Positions 1-8,462 of a stretch of 32,606 bases of DNA are shown here, piece after piece (the first letter of the stretch is position 1; every line of letters begins with the position of its first letter). A program made the translations under genes and the position numbers. A model generated the notes under the pieces. The model was given only the letters and a program-made list of their open reading frames with translations, searched no databases and was not told the DNA's origin. The stretch lies in NCBI GenBank assembly GCA_027621295.1, contig JAQCBR010000040.1, positions 1-32,606 on the forward strand. Direction: 5' to 3'. Source of the DNA: Planctomycetota bacterium (GTDB taxonomy: Bacteria; Planctomycetota; UBA1135; UBA2386).

Positions 1-28
1 GGCTGACCGGCCGCGGCTGCTCCCTCGA

Positions 29-1150
29 TCAGGCGAGGATCTCCGGCGTGCGACGCTCGTCGGCGGCTGCCGAGCCGTCGATGCGCCGCAGCCGCAGCTG
101 GCCGCAGGCGGCGCTCCGGTCGGCGCCGCGCTGGCGCCGGACGGTGACGTTCAGGCCGCCGCGCCGCAGCAGTTCGGCGAACAGGTCGACGCTCGCCTCG
201 GTGGGGCGCGCGAGACCTTCGATCCGGTCGACAGGGTTCCAGGGGATCAGGTTGACCGTCGACGGGAGCCCGGAGAGAGCGTCGATCAGCGCGTCAGCAT
301 CACGCTTGCGATCGTTGACGCCGGCGAGCAGGACGACCTCGAACGTGACCTCGCGTCCCTTGGCCGAGAAGAACGCTCGCGCGGCCTCGACGATCTCCGA
401 GACGCTCGCTCGGGCCGTCGGGACCAGCTGGCGCCGCAGTGCGTCGTCGGCAGCGTGCAGCGAGACCGCCAGCCCGTAGGCGCGCGAGGTCTCGGCGAAG
501 CGGCGCATGCGATCCGGGAGGCCCGACGTGCTCACCGTCACGCGCCGTGCGCCGAGTCCGATGCCCTCTGGATCGGAGATCCGATCCAGCGCTGCGGTCA
601 CCGCACGCAGGTTGAGCATCGGTTCCCCGAGGCCCATGACCACGAGGTTCGTGATGCGGGCCGGTGCGTGCCCGAAGTCGCCGCGCGCGATCAGTCGATC
701 GCGCGCGTGGAGAACCTGCTCGACGATCTCGCCGGCCTGGAGGTTGCGACGCACTCCGTCGAGGCCCGACGCGCAGAACACGCAGGCGACCGGGCATCCG
801 ACCTGCGAGGAGATGCAGAGCGTCATCCGCTCGCCCTCGGGGATCAGGACCGTCTCGACGGTCTCCCCGTCAGCGAGTTCGAGCAGCAGCTTCTCCGTGC
901 CGTCCGAGGACGGTTCGACGTGGATCACGCGGCTGCTGCGGACGCAGAAGCCAGCGTCGTCGAGGCGTTGCTTCAGCCCGGCAGGCACGTTGCGGCATCC
1001 TGCCCAGTCGGCGGCGCCGTGGCGGAACACCCAGTGGGCCAGCTGCCGGGCCTGGAACGCCTTGCCGCCGTGCTCGGCGACGAGCGACGACAGGGCCTCG
1101 TCGGAGAGCTCGGTGAGGGCCGCCCCCGCAGGACGCGGCGCCTCCGTCAT
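29..1150 (-). CDS. rlmN: RlmN, 23S rRNA (adenine-C2) / tRNA methyltransferase
   Basis: Radical-SAM enzyme that methylates C2 of adenine in 23S rRNA (A2503 in E. coli) and in some tRNAs; cytoplasmic. The 373 residues match the family length. The cluster motif CxxxCxxC is at C119, C123 and C126 (GCPVACVFC). The upstream Cys of the LCISSQVGC motif is C112, and the methyl-carrying Cys near the C-terminus is C349 (AACGQL). The GLGEP SAM-binding motif is present, so all expected catalytic residues are there. The ATG overlaps the clpX stop by 4 nt (ATGA) and has only a weak upstream purine run, so translation is probably coupled to clpX. Cfr, a close relative, is less likely given the housekeeping context. 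Confidence 0.96.
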   Translation of the reverse strand: MTEAPRPAGAALTELSDEALSSLVAEHGGKAFQARQLAHWVFRHGAADWAGCRNVPAGLKQRLDDAGFCVRSSRVIHVEPSSDGTEKLLLELADGETVETVLIPEGERMTLCISSQVGCPVACVFCASGLDGVRRNLQAGEIVEQVLHARDRLIARGDFGHAPARITNLVVMGLGEPMLNLRAVTAALDRISDPEGIGLGARRVTVSTSGLPDRMRRFAETSRAYGLAVSLHAADDALRRQLVPTARASVSEIVEAARAFFSAKGREVTFEVVLLAGVNDRKRDADALIDALSGLPSTVNLIPWNPVDRIEGLARPTEASVDLFAELLRRGGLNVTVRRQRGADRSAACGQLRLRRIDGSAAADERRTPEILA

Positions 1151-2511
1151 GCGGTCTCGCGCTTCGGTTCGGAATCGTCGTCGGCGCGACCGAGGCGCGG
1201 GGCGCCTCCCTCGGCGTCGCCGAGGTGGTCGTGGACGAAGTCGAGATCGACCGTCAGTCGGCGGGTTCCGTCGGTCTTGTCCGGGAGCTCGTAGCGCACG
1301 TCGAGCAGGAGCTGCTCGAACAGCGAGCGGAGCGCGCGGACACCGGTCTCCCGGCGCATCGCGATCCGCGCGATCTCCTCGAGCGCGGGCGGCTCGAACT
1401 CGAGCTTGCAGTCCTCCATCTCGAAGAAGGAGCAGTACTGCTTCACGAGCGCGTTCTTCGGCTCGGTCATCACCTGCACGATCTCGTCGAGCTTCAGCGA
1501 ACGCATCGGCGCGAGGACCGGAAGGCGCCCGACGAACTCCGGGATCATGCCGAAGTCGACGAGGTCCTTCTGCTCGAGGAAGGGGATCAGCGAGTCCCGG
1601 TTGCGGGTGTTCTCGTCGATGGTGCCCGCGCGCAGCGCGGACGGGCGACGCCGCTCGTCCTTGCCGGTGTGGAATCCCATCGCCTGCTGGCCGAGGCGAC
1701 GCCCGATGAACTGCTCGATACCGCTGAAGGTCCCGCCACAGATGAACAGGATGTTGTCGGTGTTGACCTGGATGTAGCTCTGCTCCGGATGCTTGCGTCC
1801 GCCCTGCGGGGGGACGTTCGCGACCGTGCCTTCCAGGATCTTCAGCAGCGCCTGCTGGACGCCCTCGCCCGACACGTCGCGGGTGATCGAGACGTTCTGG
1901 GTGGTGCGGCCGATCTTGTCGATCTCGTCGATGTAGACGATGCCCTGCTGGGCGCGCTCGACGTCGAAGTTCGCGTTCTGCAGCAGCTTCAGCAGGATGT
2001 TCTCGACGTCCTCGCCGACGTAGCCCGCTTCGGTCAGCGTGGTCGCGTCCGCGATCGCGAACGGCACGTCGAGCATCCTCGCGAGCGTCTTGGCGAGCAG
2101 CGTCTTCCCCGAACCGGTGGGGCCGACGAGCAGGATGTTGCTCTTCTCGAGTTCGAGGTCGGGGTTCTGGAAGCGTGCGTGCAGGCGGCGGTAGTGGCTG
2201 TACACCGCCACGGAGAGCACGCGCTTGGCCTCTTCCTGGCCGATCACATACTCACTGAGCCGCTTGTGGATCTCGCTCGGGCTCGGGACCTTGTCCTTCA
2301 GGACCATGTCCCGCACGAAGGTCGGCCCAGCGTCACCGCGCGTCCGCCGATCCTCTTCCTTGAGGATCGTGTTGCAGATCTCGATGCACTCGTTGCAGAT
2401 GTAGACCCCCGGAGGGCCCGCGATCAGCGACTTGACGTGGTGGCGCGACTTCTCGCAGAAGGTGCAGCGCTCCACGGAGCGCCCCTTGTTGCTGCCGGTG
2501 GTCCTGGGCAT
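1147..2511 (-). CDS. clpX: ClpX, ATP-binding unfoldase subunit of ClpXP
   Basis: AAA+ unfoldase that recognises, unfolds and threads substrates into ClpP. The N-terminal zinc-binding domain has C16, C19, C39 and C42. Walker A is GPTGSGKT (130-137) and Walker B is IVYIDEIDK (191-199). The GYVG pore loop is at 163-166 and the RKH pore loop at 239-241. The ClpP-docking IGF tripeptide appears as MGF (278-280). The sensor/arginine-finger region reads [12 protein letters not shown]. The length of 454 aa is slightly long because of an acidic C-terminal tail. clpP lies upstream on the same strand but is separated by 339 bp, so clpX probably has its own promoter. It is followed by rlmN with a 4-nt overlap. 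Confidence 0.97.
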   Translation of the reverse strand: MPRTTGSNKGRSVERCTFCEKSRHHVKSLIAGPPGVYICNECIEICNTILKEEDRRTRGDAGPTFVRDMVLKDKVPSPSEIHKRLSEYVIGQEEAKRVLSVAVYSHYRRLHARFQNPDLELEKSNILLVGPTGSGKTLLAKTLARMLDVPFAIADATTLTEAGYVGEDVENILLKLLQNANFDVERAQQGIVYIDEIDKIGRTTQNVSITRDVSGEGVQQALLKILEGTVANVPPQGGRKHPEQSYIQVNTDNILFICGGTFSGIEQFIGRRLGQQAMGFHTGKDERRRPSALRAGTIDENTRNRDSLIPFLEQKDLVDFGMIPEFVGRLPVLAPMRSLKLDEIVQVMTEPKNALVKQYCSFFEMEDCKLEFEPPALEEIARIAMRRETGVRALRSLFEQLLLDVRYELPDKTDGTRRLTVDLDFVHDHLGDAEGGAPRLGRADDDSEPKRETA

Positions 2512-2562
2512 GTCTTCGGTCCGAGGCGCGGGCGGCGGTGTGCGTGCCTCCCGCGGTGCCTC

Positions 2563-2568
2563 ACTATA
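2563..2568 (-). promoter_or_regulatory. Candidate -10 element for clpX
   Basis: On the minus strand the hexamer TATAGT matches the sigma70-type -10 at five of six positions. It lies about 52 nt before the clpX ATG. I see no good -35 at 16-18 nt. Support is from sequence match only. Confidence 0.35.
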
Positions 2569-2820
2569 CGGGAACCGTCGGCTCGTGATGCTCGACGGGG
2601 GAGAAAGGCAGTGCGGAACGCCTCCCAGGTTCCGGGCTGGGACGTGAGCGGAGCATCACCGTCGCAGTCCTGGCGTCCCGGATCCGTGGGGCGGATCGCG
2701 TCAGCGGGGCCGCTCTCGTTCCGGCGCGGCGCGTCCGGGCCGCACGCAGGCTGCAACGAGATCGGTCGGCGACCGCGGACGTGTCGACGCGGTGGTCGCT
2801 TCGCGCGAGCGGGAGAGTGC

Positions 2821-2838
2821 GTGACGACACCCCGTCAC
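2821..2838 (-). terminator. Hairpin just after clpP
   Basis: Perfect 6-bp inverted repeat GTGACG/CGTCAC with a 6-nt loop, 12 nt past the clpP stop codon. There is no U-tract after it, so it is a terminator-like or mRNA-end-stabilising hairpin, not a classic intrinsic terminator. Confidence 0.4.
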
Positions 2839-2850
2839 ACACCCTCACCT

Positions 2851-3465
2851 TCACTTGCTGGACTCGACGATCTCGTCGACCAGGCCGTACTCGACGGCTT
2901 CTCCAGCACTCATGAAGAAGTCACGATCGCTGTCCTTGCTGACCCGTTCGGTCGACTGGCCGGTGTGGCGGCCGAGGATCTCCGTCAGCGTGTCCTTCAT
3001 CCGCAGGATCTCCTCGGCCTGGATCGAGATGTCCGCCGCGGTGCCCTGCACGCCGCCCCACGGCTGGTGGATCATGATCCGTGCGTGGGGGAGCGCGAAG
3101 CGCTTGCCCTTCGAGCCAGCAGCGAGCAGGACCGCGCCCATCGAAGCCGCCTGCCCGATGCAGTAGGTGGCGACCGGGCACTGCACGAACTGCATCGTGT
3201 CGTAGATCGCGAGGCCCGCGGTCACGCTTCCGCCCGGCGTGTTCAGGAACATCTGGATGTCCTGGGTCTTGTTCTCCTTCTGGAGGAACAGGAGCTGGGC
3301 GATGACCAGGTTCGCGACGTGGTCGTCGATCGGCGTGCCGATGAAGACGATCCGGTCCTCGAGGAGCCGGCTGTAGATGTCGTAGGCGCGTTCGCCGCGC
3401 CCGGTCTTCTCGATGACAGTCGGGATGAGGATGCTCATGGCGTCGTCGCGTGGGGGGCGGGTCAT
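2851..3465 (-). CDS. clpP: ClpP, serine protease subunit
   Basis: Barrel-shaped serine protease that degrades proteins delivered by ClpX. The 204 residues match the family. The catalytic triad is S108 (GQAASMGAV), H133 (IMIHQP) and D182 (SDRDFF), with the same spacing as E. coli ClpP. The start at 3465 overlaps the tig stop by 4 nt (ATGA) and has AGGGG about 5 nt upstream. A second Met at codon 10 (start 3438, MSILIPTV) aligns better with many ClpP N-termini but has no Shine-Dalgarno sequence, so the first nine residues could be a propeptide or partly mis-called. tig-clpP is a classic operon pair. Confidence 0.97.
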   Translation of the reverse strand: MTRPPRDDAMSILIPTVIEKTGRGERAYDIYSRLLEDRIVFIGTPIDDHVANLVIAQLLFLQKENKTQDIQMFLNTPGGSVTAGLAIYDTMQFVQCPVATYCIGQAASMGAVLLAAGSKGKRFALPHARIMIHQPWGGVQGTAADISIQAEEILRMKDTLTEILGRHTGQSTERVSKDSDRDFFMSAGEAVEYGLVDEIVESSK

Positions 3466-4766
3466 GCGTCCCCTGCCGGCTTATCGGTGATCTTCGCGTT
3501 CTCTCTGAGGAAATCGCGGACCTTGCGCTCGAGCACGCCGAGCTGCACGTCGCCGAGGAGGTTGTTCTCCTTGTAGTAGTTGAACACTTCCTGCGGGTTC
3601 GCGCCGTGCTGCTGCGCGATGCCGACGATCTCGGCCTGCATGTCCTCGTTGGTGATCTGGATCGACTCCTGCTGGGCGATCGCCTGGAAGATGAAGAACA
3701 TCCGGACGCGTCGTTCGGCGTCGCCCCGCGCTTCGTCCTTCGCGCCCTCCAGCTTCTCCTCGATCTCGGTCTCCGCGACCTTCGCGCTCTCGAGGCGCTG
3801 GCGGAACTGGGCGAGACCGACCTTGGTCTGGTCCTCGACCATCGACTCCGGGAGGTCGAAGGAGTGGCTCTCCAGCAGGCGTTCGAGGATCGTGCCTTCC
3901 TGGCGGACCTTCTCGGCGCGGGTCTTCTCGTCGCCGATCCGCTGACGCAGTTCGGTCTTCAGAGCTTCCAGGTCGTCGAACTCGAAGCCCTTGGCCAGCT
4001 CGTCGTCGATCGCGGCCGCCTGGACGCGCTGGACGTCCTGGAGCGTGGCCTCGACGGTGCCGGTCTGGCCGCGGACGGCCTCGACGTCGAAGGTCTCGGG
4101 GAAGGTCAGGTCGAGCTTCATCGACTCGCCCTTCTGCTTGCCGAGCAGCGTCGCCTTGAACGCCTCGGGGTCGGTGCCGGCGATCGGGATGTTGGCGTTG
4201 AGCTGCGCGCCCTCGCGGCGGTGGACCTCGTTGCCCTCGGCGTCGGAGTAGACGAGGTCGGCCTTCACGAAGTCGTTCTCCTCGATCGGTTCGTCGATCG
4301 AGTCGAGCGTCTTCTTCTGGCCGGCCAGCTGCTTGAGGGCGGCTTCGACGTCGGCATCCGTGACCTCGGTCGGTTCGGCTGCGATCTCGAAGCCCCGGAT
4401 CTCGCCGAGCTCGAACTCGGGGTGCACGTCGAGGTGGACCGAGAACTCGAGGGTGGTCGTCTCATCGACCGGAGACGCGTCGATGCCGTCGATCTGGGGG
4501 CTGCCGACGACCTTCAGCTCGTGGGAGGTGACCGCCTCGCGGAAGCTCGACTGGACGATCGTCTCCTTGGCCTCGGAGCGGATCGCTTCGCCGAACCGCT
4601 TCTCGAGGAGCTTCCTCGGCACCTGGCCGGGGCGGAAGCCCTTCATCCGGACCTGCCGGGATGCGCTCTGGAACGCCCGGTCGATGTGACCCTTCAGCGT
4701 CTCGGGGGGGACCTTGATCGTCAGAGTGCGGCGACAGGGTCCTACTTGGGTGACCTGGACGTCCAT
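3462..4766 (-). CDS. tig: Trigger factor, ribosome-associated chaperone and peptidyl-prolyl isomerase
   Basis: Binds the ribosome near the exit tunnel and shields nascent chains. The 434 residues match the family length (about 430). The N-terminal ribosome-binding domain contains the signature GFRPGQVP (residues about 44-51). A central FKBP-like PPIase region (about 155-240) and a helical C-terminal chaperone domain follow. The start MDVQVTQVG matches family N-termini. No Shine-Dalgarno is visible; the upstream bases are C-rich. A TTGACC-N17-GAAGAT promoter candidate lies about 60 nt upstream. It is translationally coupled to clpP downstream, linking folding with degradation. Confidence 0.95.
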   Translation of the reverse strand: MDVQVTQVGPCRRTLTIKVPPETLKGHIDRAFQSASRQVRMKGFRPGQVPRKLLEKRFGEAIRSEAKETIVQSSFREAVTSHELKVVGSPQIDGIDASPVDETTTLEFSVHLDVHPEFELGEIRGFEIAAEPTEVTDADVEAALKQLAGQKKTLDSIDEPIEENDFVKADLVYSDAEGNEVHRREGAQLNANIPIAGTDPEAFKATLLGKQKGESMKLDLTFPETFDVEAVRGQTGTVEATLQDVQRVQAAAIDDELAKGFEFDDLEALKTELRQRIGDEKTRAEKVRQEGTILERLLESHSFDLPESMVEDQTKVGLAQFRQRLESAKVAETEIEEKLEGAKDEARGDAERRVRMFFIFQAIAQQESIQITNEDMQAEIVGIAQQHGANPQEVFNYYKENNLLGDVQLGVLERKVRDFLRENAKITDKPAGDA

Positions 4767-4825
4767 CGGGTCGGAGGGGCTCGCGGGCGTGAGTTGCGGG
4801 AAGGGTTCGATCGGGGAAGCCGGGC

Positions 4826-4854
4826 ATCTTCCGGCCAGGCTCCCGGTGGGTCAA
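4826..4854 (-). promoter_or_regulatory. Candidate promoter for tig-clpP
   Basis: Minus strand: TTGACC (4849-4854) and GAAGAT (4826-4831) separated by exactly 17 nt. The -35 matches five of six consensus positions; the -10 is weak. It would give a leader of roughly 50 nt before the tig ATG. Confidence 0.45.
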
Positions 4855-4940
4855 CAGCAGGCCGGTGACCGTGGAGTCGCTCCCCGGTGCTTTTTCGGCA
4901 GGATGGCCCGTTGGTCCCGAGCCTCGGTCTCGATGCGCAT

Positions 4941-4970
4941 CCGGACGGTGTGACGAAGTCCGGTCACACC
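4941..4970 (-). terminator. Overlapping inverted repeats between the HEAT/TPR gene and tig
   Basis: GGTGTGAC (4947-4954) pairs with GTCACACC (4963-4970) around an 8-nt loop. An alternative stem pairs CCGGAC (4941-4946) with GTCCGG (4958-4963). The two are mutually exclusive. It lies about 80 nt after the stop at 5049 and upstream of the tig promoter, so it may end the upstream transcript. No U-tract. Confidence 0.4.
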
Positions 4971-5048
4971 ACCCCCGCGATCGGAGAGCGTTCGCCGAGC
5001 GAGCGACCGATCGTGCGTAGGCTCTGCGGCTCGGAGCTGAACAGTCTG

Positions 5049-6350
5049 TCAGCGGTCGAGGCTGTCGAGGAAGCGCTGCGCGGCCTCCTTCTCGAGCATC
5101 TCCAGGAACACCGGATCCTTGGCCGCTTCGGCGCGGATCGTAGCTGCCGAGAGCTCGGCGGACTTCAGCGACCGGAGCATGCGGGGAAGGCTGTCGCGAT
5201 GCGCTTCGCAGCGAGCGATCTGCAGGTGGTATGCCGAGCGCCTGGTGCCGCTGAAGCTCAGGCGGACGGCGTCCTCGTAGTCGCGGATCGCCTCCTTGTG
5301 GCGGCCGAACGCAAAGTAGGCGTCGGCCCGGTCGGCGATCGCACCGGCGTCGCCGCGACGGTCGCGGATCCGCTCCTCGAGGGTCTCGAACAGGATTCGG
5401 ATGCCCTTCTTCTCGTCGAGGTCCTGGAGCGTCACGGCCGCCGCGATGCCGAGCGGGCCGGTCTCGCCCCGTTCCAGGATGCCGAGGAGTGCGGTCTCCG
5501 TCGGCTCGTGGTTCTTCGGCGCGACCTTCGCGAGTCCCTCGACGACCGCGCGCTGGTCGTCGATGCCCAGCCGGGTTCCGGTCAGGATCTCGACCATCGC
5601 GGACGCGACGTCGGCGTTCTGCTCGACGGTGGCGAGGAAGTAGGCGATGTAGGCGGGCAGCGTCGCCTTCTCGGTCTCATTCTTCAGCGCCGCGATCGCG
5701 GCCGGCACCGCGTCGCCGTAGGCGCAGGTCGTCAGGTACTCGAGGGCGGTGCGGCGGGTCTCCGCGTCGGGAGACTGGAGCAGCGGGGCGGCCTGCCGGG
5801 CCATCGACCGCACGCCGAGATCCGAGGCGACGGTGAGCGCGCGGCGCTGGTCGTAGGGTTCGCCGAGGCGTTCGAAGTTGCGGGCGAGTGCCGCGGTGGT
5901 GCGGGGGTCGGCACCCGCGGCTCCGAGCAGTAGGAGTCCCGCGCGGCGACCCGTCGACGACCTTCCTTCGAGCAGCTCGATCCAGGTGTCGATGTAGAGG
6001 GCAGGTTCGAGCTTCGTCAGGATGCGCGACGCGTTGTCGGCCCGCCAGCGGGCGCGGTTCTCGCCCGACTCGGGCGTGAGGAACTCGATCAGGATCGGGA
6101 CGATGTCACTGCCGAGCGACGCGACGCGGTCGAGCGTGCCGTCGAGGACCGACGCGTTCCGCAGATATTCGGTGTCGAGGTCGGCGAGGAAGGGCTCGAG
6201 CCGCGCGAGTTGGGCCGGACGCTGCCGTTCGGCGCGCGCGCGGGCCAGTTCCGGGAGCTCGCGCAGCGTGATTCCCTGCGCGGGCAGGGCGGTGCGCGAC
6301 AGCAGCAGCAGCAGCGGCAGCAGCAGGGCGCGGACTCCGACGGATCGCAT
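5049..6350 (-). CDS. Secreted HEAT/TPR-repeat-like protein of unknown function
   Basis: No specific function recognised. The first 25 residues form a signal peptide: MRSV, a run of Leu, then a TALPAQ-type cleavage site. The following 400 residues are helical with HEAT-like pairs (for example around PLLQSPDAETRRTALEYL, about 235-255) and a C-terminal TPR-like pair (DAYFAFGRHKEAIRDYEDAV). Such proteins usually act as scaffolds at the cell surface or in the periplasm. I chose the ATG at 6350 because it begins the signal peptide. A longer frame to 6467 would bury that signal 39 residues inside. The promoter-like TTGAGC-N17-GAGACT ends only 7 nt before this ATG, which suggests a leaderless transcript. 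The 433-aa product is monocistronic and divergent from mnmG. Confidence 0.75.
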   Translation of the reverse strand: MRSVGVRALLLPLLLLLSRTALPAQGITLRELPELARARAERQRPAQLARLEPFLADLDTEYLRNASVLDGTLDRVASLGSDIVPILIEFLTPESGENRARWRADNASRILTKLEPALYIDTWIELLEGRSSTGRRAGLLLLGAAGADPRTTAALARNFERLGEPYDQRRALTVASDLGVRSMARQAAPLLQSPDAETRRTALEYLTTCAYGDAVPAAIAALKNETEKATLPAYIAYFLATVEQNADVASAMVEILTGTRLGIDDQRAVVEGLAKVAPKNHEPTETALLGILERGETGPLGIAAAVTLQDLDEKKGIRILFETLEERIRDRRGDAGAIADRADAYFAFGRHKEAIRDYEDAVRLSFSGTRRSAYHLQIARCEAHRDSLPRMLRSLKSAELSAATIRAEAAKDPVFLEMLEKEAAQRFLDSLDR

Positions 6351-6357
6351 GTCCGTC

Positions 6358-6386
6358 AGTCTCCCGGTCCCCGTCGTTGAGCTCAA
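6358..6386 (-). promoter_or_regulatory. Candidate promoter giving a leaderless HEAT/TPR mRNA
   Basis: Minus strand: TTGAGC (6381-6386), a 17-nt spacer, GAGACT (6358-6363), then 7 nt to the ATG. The same GAGACT hexamer with a 17-nt spacer and TTGA-type -35 lies before ffh. The distance to the ATG leaves almost no 5' leader. Confidence 0.45.
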
Positions 6387-6510
6387 GTCCGCGGCGTGCT
6401 TCAGGCTGCTCGGCTGCGCCGGTAGATTGCCCGGAGCTCCGCGCGGTGTCGGATCAGGTAGTCCCACATCCGGGGAGCCATCGGCCGTGCGCCCCCTCGA
6501 TCTTCACTCC

Positions 6511-8346
6511 ATGGACGCTCCGACAGTTTCCCGGGACTTCGACGTCGTGGTGATCGGTGGTGGGCATGCGGGCGCCGAGGCGGCCCTCGCGGCCGCGCGC
6601 GTCGGCGCTCGCACCGCGTGCGTGGTGATCGATCCGGCTGCGATCGGCCGGATGTCCTGCAATCCCGCGATCGGTGGCATCGCGAAGGGGCAGTTGGTCC
6701 GCGAGGTCGATGCCCTCGGCGGAGCGATGGGGCAGGTCACCGACGTCGCCGGCATCCAGTTCCGGATGCTGAACACGCGCAAGGGACCCGCCGTGCGCTC
6801 GCCGCGCGCCCAGTGCGATCGCGTGGTCTACAACCGCGAGATGGCCCGGCGGGTGGTCGAGGCGCCGGGTGTCGAAGTGGTGGCGGGCGAAGCCATCGAG
6901 CTCCTCGTCGAGCCCGGCGCGAGCGGCGGTTCCCGTGTGCGGGGCGTGCGGCTCGGCGACGGCTCGGAGGTCCTGGCGCCGGCCGTGGTGTTGACCACCG
7001 GGACCTTCCTCGGCGGCAGGCTCTTCGCGGGGGAGTGGGAGGAGGCCGGCGGACGCATGGGAGAAGCCGGTGCTGCTCGGCTCTCCAGGTCACTGCTGGC
7101 GCTCGGTCTCGAGCTCGGTCGACACAAGACCGGGACTCCGCCTCGCCTGTGTAGGCACTCGATCGACTTCGACCGGCTCGAGGTCCAGCTCGGGGACGAT
7201 CCGCCGCAGCCGTTCTCGTTCCGCACCGGTCGCCTCGACATCGAGCAGCTGCCCTGCTGGATCACGCGGACGAACGCCGAGACCCATCGGATCATCGCGC
7301 GACACGCGGATCGGTCGCCCATGTATCGCGGTCGGATCACGGGGGTAGGGCCGAGGTACTGCCCGAGCGTCGAAGACAAGGTGATGCGGTTCGCGGACCG
7401 CGATGCGCACCTGATCTTCCTCGAGCCGGAGGGCCGGGATCTCGACGACATCTACCCGAACGGGATCTCGACGAGTCTGCCGCCCGAGGTGCAGGAGGAA
7501 TTCGTCCGCACCGTGCCGGGCCTCGAAGGAGCGCGCATCCTGCGGCATGGCTACGCGGTGGAGTACGACTTCCTGAAGACCCATCAGATCCGCGCAGACC
7601 TCCAGGTCGCAGGCGTCGACGGTCTCTACGCGGCCGGGCAGATCAACGGGACCAGCGGCTACGAAGAGGCCGCCGCGCAGGGCTTGATGGCCGGGGCCAA
7701 CGCGGCCCGCGCCGCGCAGGGTCACGGGCCATTCGTGCTCGATCGGGCGAGCTCCTACATCGGCGTGATGATCGACGACCTGTGTCGGGTGAACCCGGAT
7801 GAGCCGTACCGGATGTTCACGAGTCGCGCCGAATTCCGCCTGCTGCTCCGGTCCGACAACGCAGATCGCCGTCTGACTCCGATCGCTGAGGAGTTGGGGC
7901 TCGTCTCCGCCGAGGATGGCGAGCGGACCGGGCGCAAGGAGCGGCGGATCCGGGCCGCTGTCGAGCGTCTGCGTTCGGTCCGGCAGGGTGAGAGGACCCT
8001 CGAAGAACTGCTCCGTCGACCGGAGGTCGAGATCGACGATCCTGCGATCGCCGCGGCTCTCGAGGAGCTCGGACTCGCGGCGGACGAAGCGAGCGAGGTC
8101 GAGGCGGAGGTCAAGTACGCGGGATACGTCGCGCGGCAGGCGGCCCAGGTGGATCGGATGCGTCGGCTCGAAGCGCGGTCCATTCCGGCGGGGTTCGACG
8201 CGGCTTCGATCCGCGGGCTGTCGAACGAGGCACGCGACCGCATCGCGCGGCGAAAGCCGCTCACGGTGGGTGAGGCGTCCCGTCTTCCCGGCGTCACGCC
8301 GGCAGACGTGCAGGTCCTGCTGGCGGCGCTGTCCGGAGGCCGCTAG
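6511..8346 (+). CDS. mnmG: MnmG (GidA), tRNA uridine-34 carboxymethylaminomethyl synthase, FAD subunit
   Basis: With MnmE it builds the cmnm5 group on U34 of certain tRNAs, using FAD and a folate one-carbon donor; cytoplasmic. 611 residues, typical. The FAD-binding Rossmann motif GGGHAGAE is at 16-23, followed by NPAIGGIAKG. Both family signatures are intact: GPRYCPSVEDK, and AGQINGTSGYEEAAAQG. The C-terminal helical domain that binds MnmE/tRNA is present (YAGYVARQ and LPGVTPADVQ). The ATG at 6511 fits family N-termini; the frame is open upstream but that part has no homology. No Shine-Dalgarno. A TAGATT hexamer (6423-6428) is a weak -10 candidate. It is not next to mnmE here. Confidence 0.96.
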   Translation: MDAPTVSRDFDVVVIGGGHAGAEAALAAARVGARTACVVIDPAAIGRMSCNPAIGGIAKGQLVREVDALGGAMGQVTDVAGIQFRMLNTRKGPAVRSPRAQCDRVVYNREMARRVVEAPGVEVVAGEAIELLVEPGASGGSRVRGVRLGDGSEVLAPAVVLTTGTFLGGRLFAGEWEEAGGRMGEAGAARLSRSLLALGLELGRHKTGTPPRLCRHSIDFDRLEVQLGDDPPQPFSFRTGRLDIEQLPCWITRTNAETHRIIARHADRSPMYRGRITGVGPRYCPSVEDKVMRFADRDAHLIFLEPEGRDLDDIYPNGISTSLPPEVQEEFVRTVPGLEGARILRHGYAVEYDFLKTHQIRADLQVAGVDGLYAAGQINGTSGYEEAAAQGLMAGANAARAAQGHGPFVLDRASSYIGVMIDDLCRVNPDEPYRMFTSRAEFRLLLRSDNADRRLTPIAEELGLVSAEDGERTGRKERRIRAAVERLRSVRQGERTLEELLRRPEVEIDDPAIAAALEELGLAADEASEVEAEVKYAGYVARQAAQVDRMRRLEARSIPAGFDAASIRGLSNEARDRIARRKPLTVGEASRLPGVTPADVQVLLAALSGGR

Positions 8347-8415
8347 GCGACGGGGAGAGTGCGCCACTGACTCGCGGCGGGCCGATCCCTGCCCCACGTC
8401 AGGGGCGCTCCGCTG

Positions 8416-8449
8416 CGGCCGATCGCCGCGAGTCAGCGGCGATCGGTCG
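8416..8449. terminator. Strong hairpin between convergent mnmG and the TlpA-like gene
   Basis: CGGCCGATCGCCGC (8416-8429) pairs with GCGGCGATCGGTCG (8436-8449) around the 6-nt loop GAGTCA: 14 pairs with one G-T wobble. It starts 14 nt after the TlpA-like gene's stop on the minus strand and about 70 nt after the mnmG stop on plus. Its symmetry suits a bidirectional terminator, although neither side has a U-tract. Its right half can instead pair with 8367-8378 (see findings). Confidence 0.6.
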
Positions 8450-8462
8450 AGCGCAGTCCGGA

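Larger units (their letters stand above)
2512..2850 (-). other. clpP-clpX intergenic region (339 bp, no gene)
   Basis: No convincing gene lies here; reading frames in it lack domain content or a ribosome-binding site. It holds a clpX-proximal -10-like hexamer and two inverted repeats nearer to clpP. One is ACCGCG/CGCGGT at 2772-2777 and 2788-2793, with a 10-nt loop. The other is the hairpin at 2821-2838. This suggests that clpP transcripts end here and clpX transcription restarts. Confidence 0.5.

Noticed and set aside
1225..3576. Long plus-strand open frame (783 codons) across clpX and clpP
   Set aside because: It is antisense to two unmistakable genes, has low-complexity Arg/Leu/Asp/Val content typical of GC-rich shadow frames, and no domain or ribosome-binding site.
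6351..6467. N-terminal extension of the HEAT/TPR protein to 6467
   Set aside because: It would place the signal peptide 39 residues inside the protein and overlap a plausible promoter.
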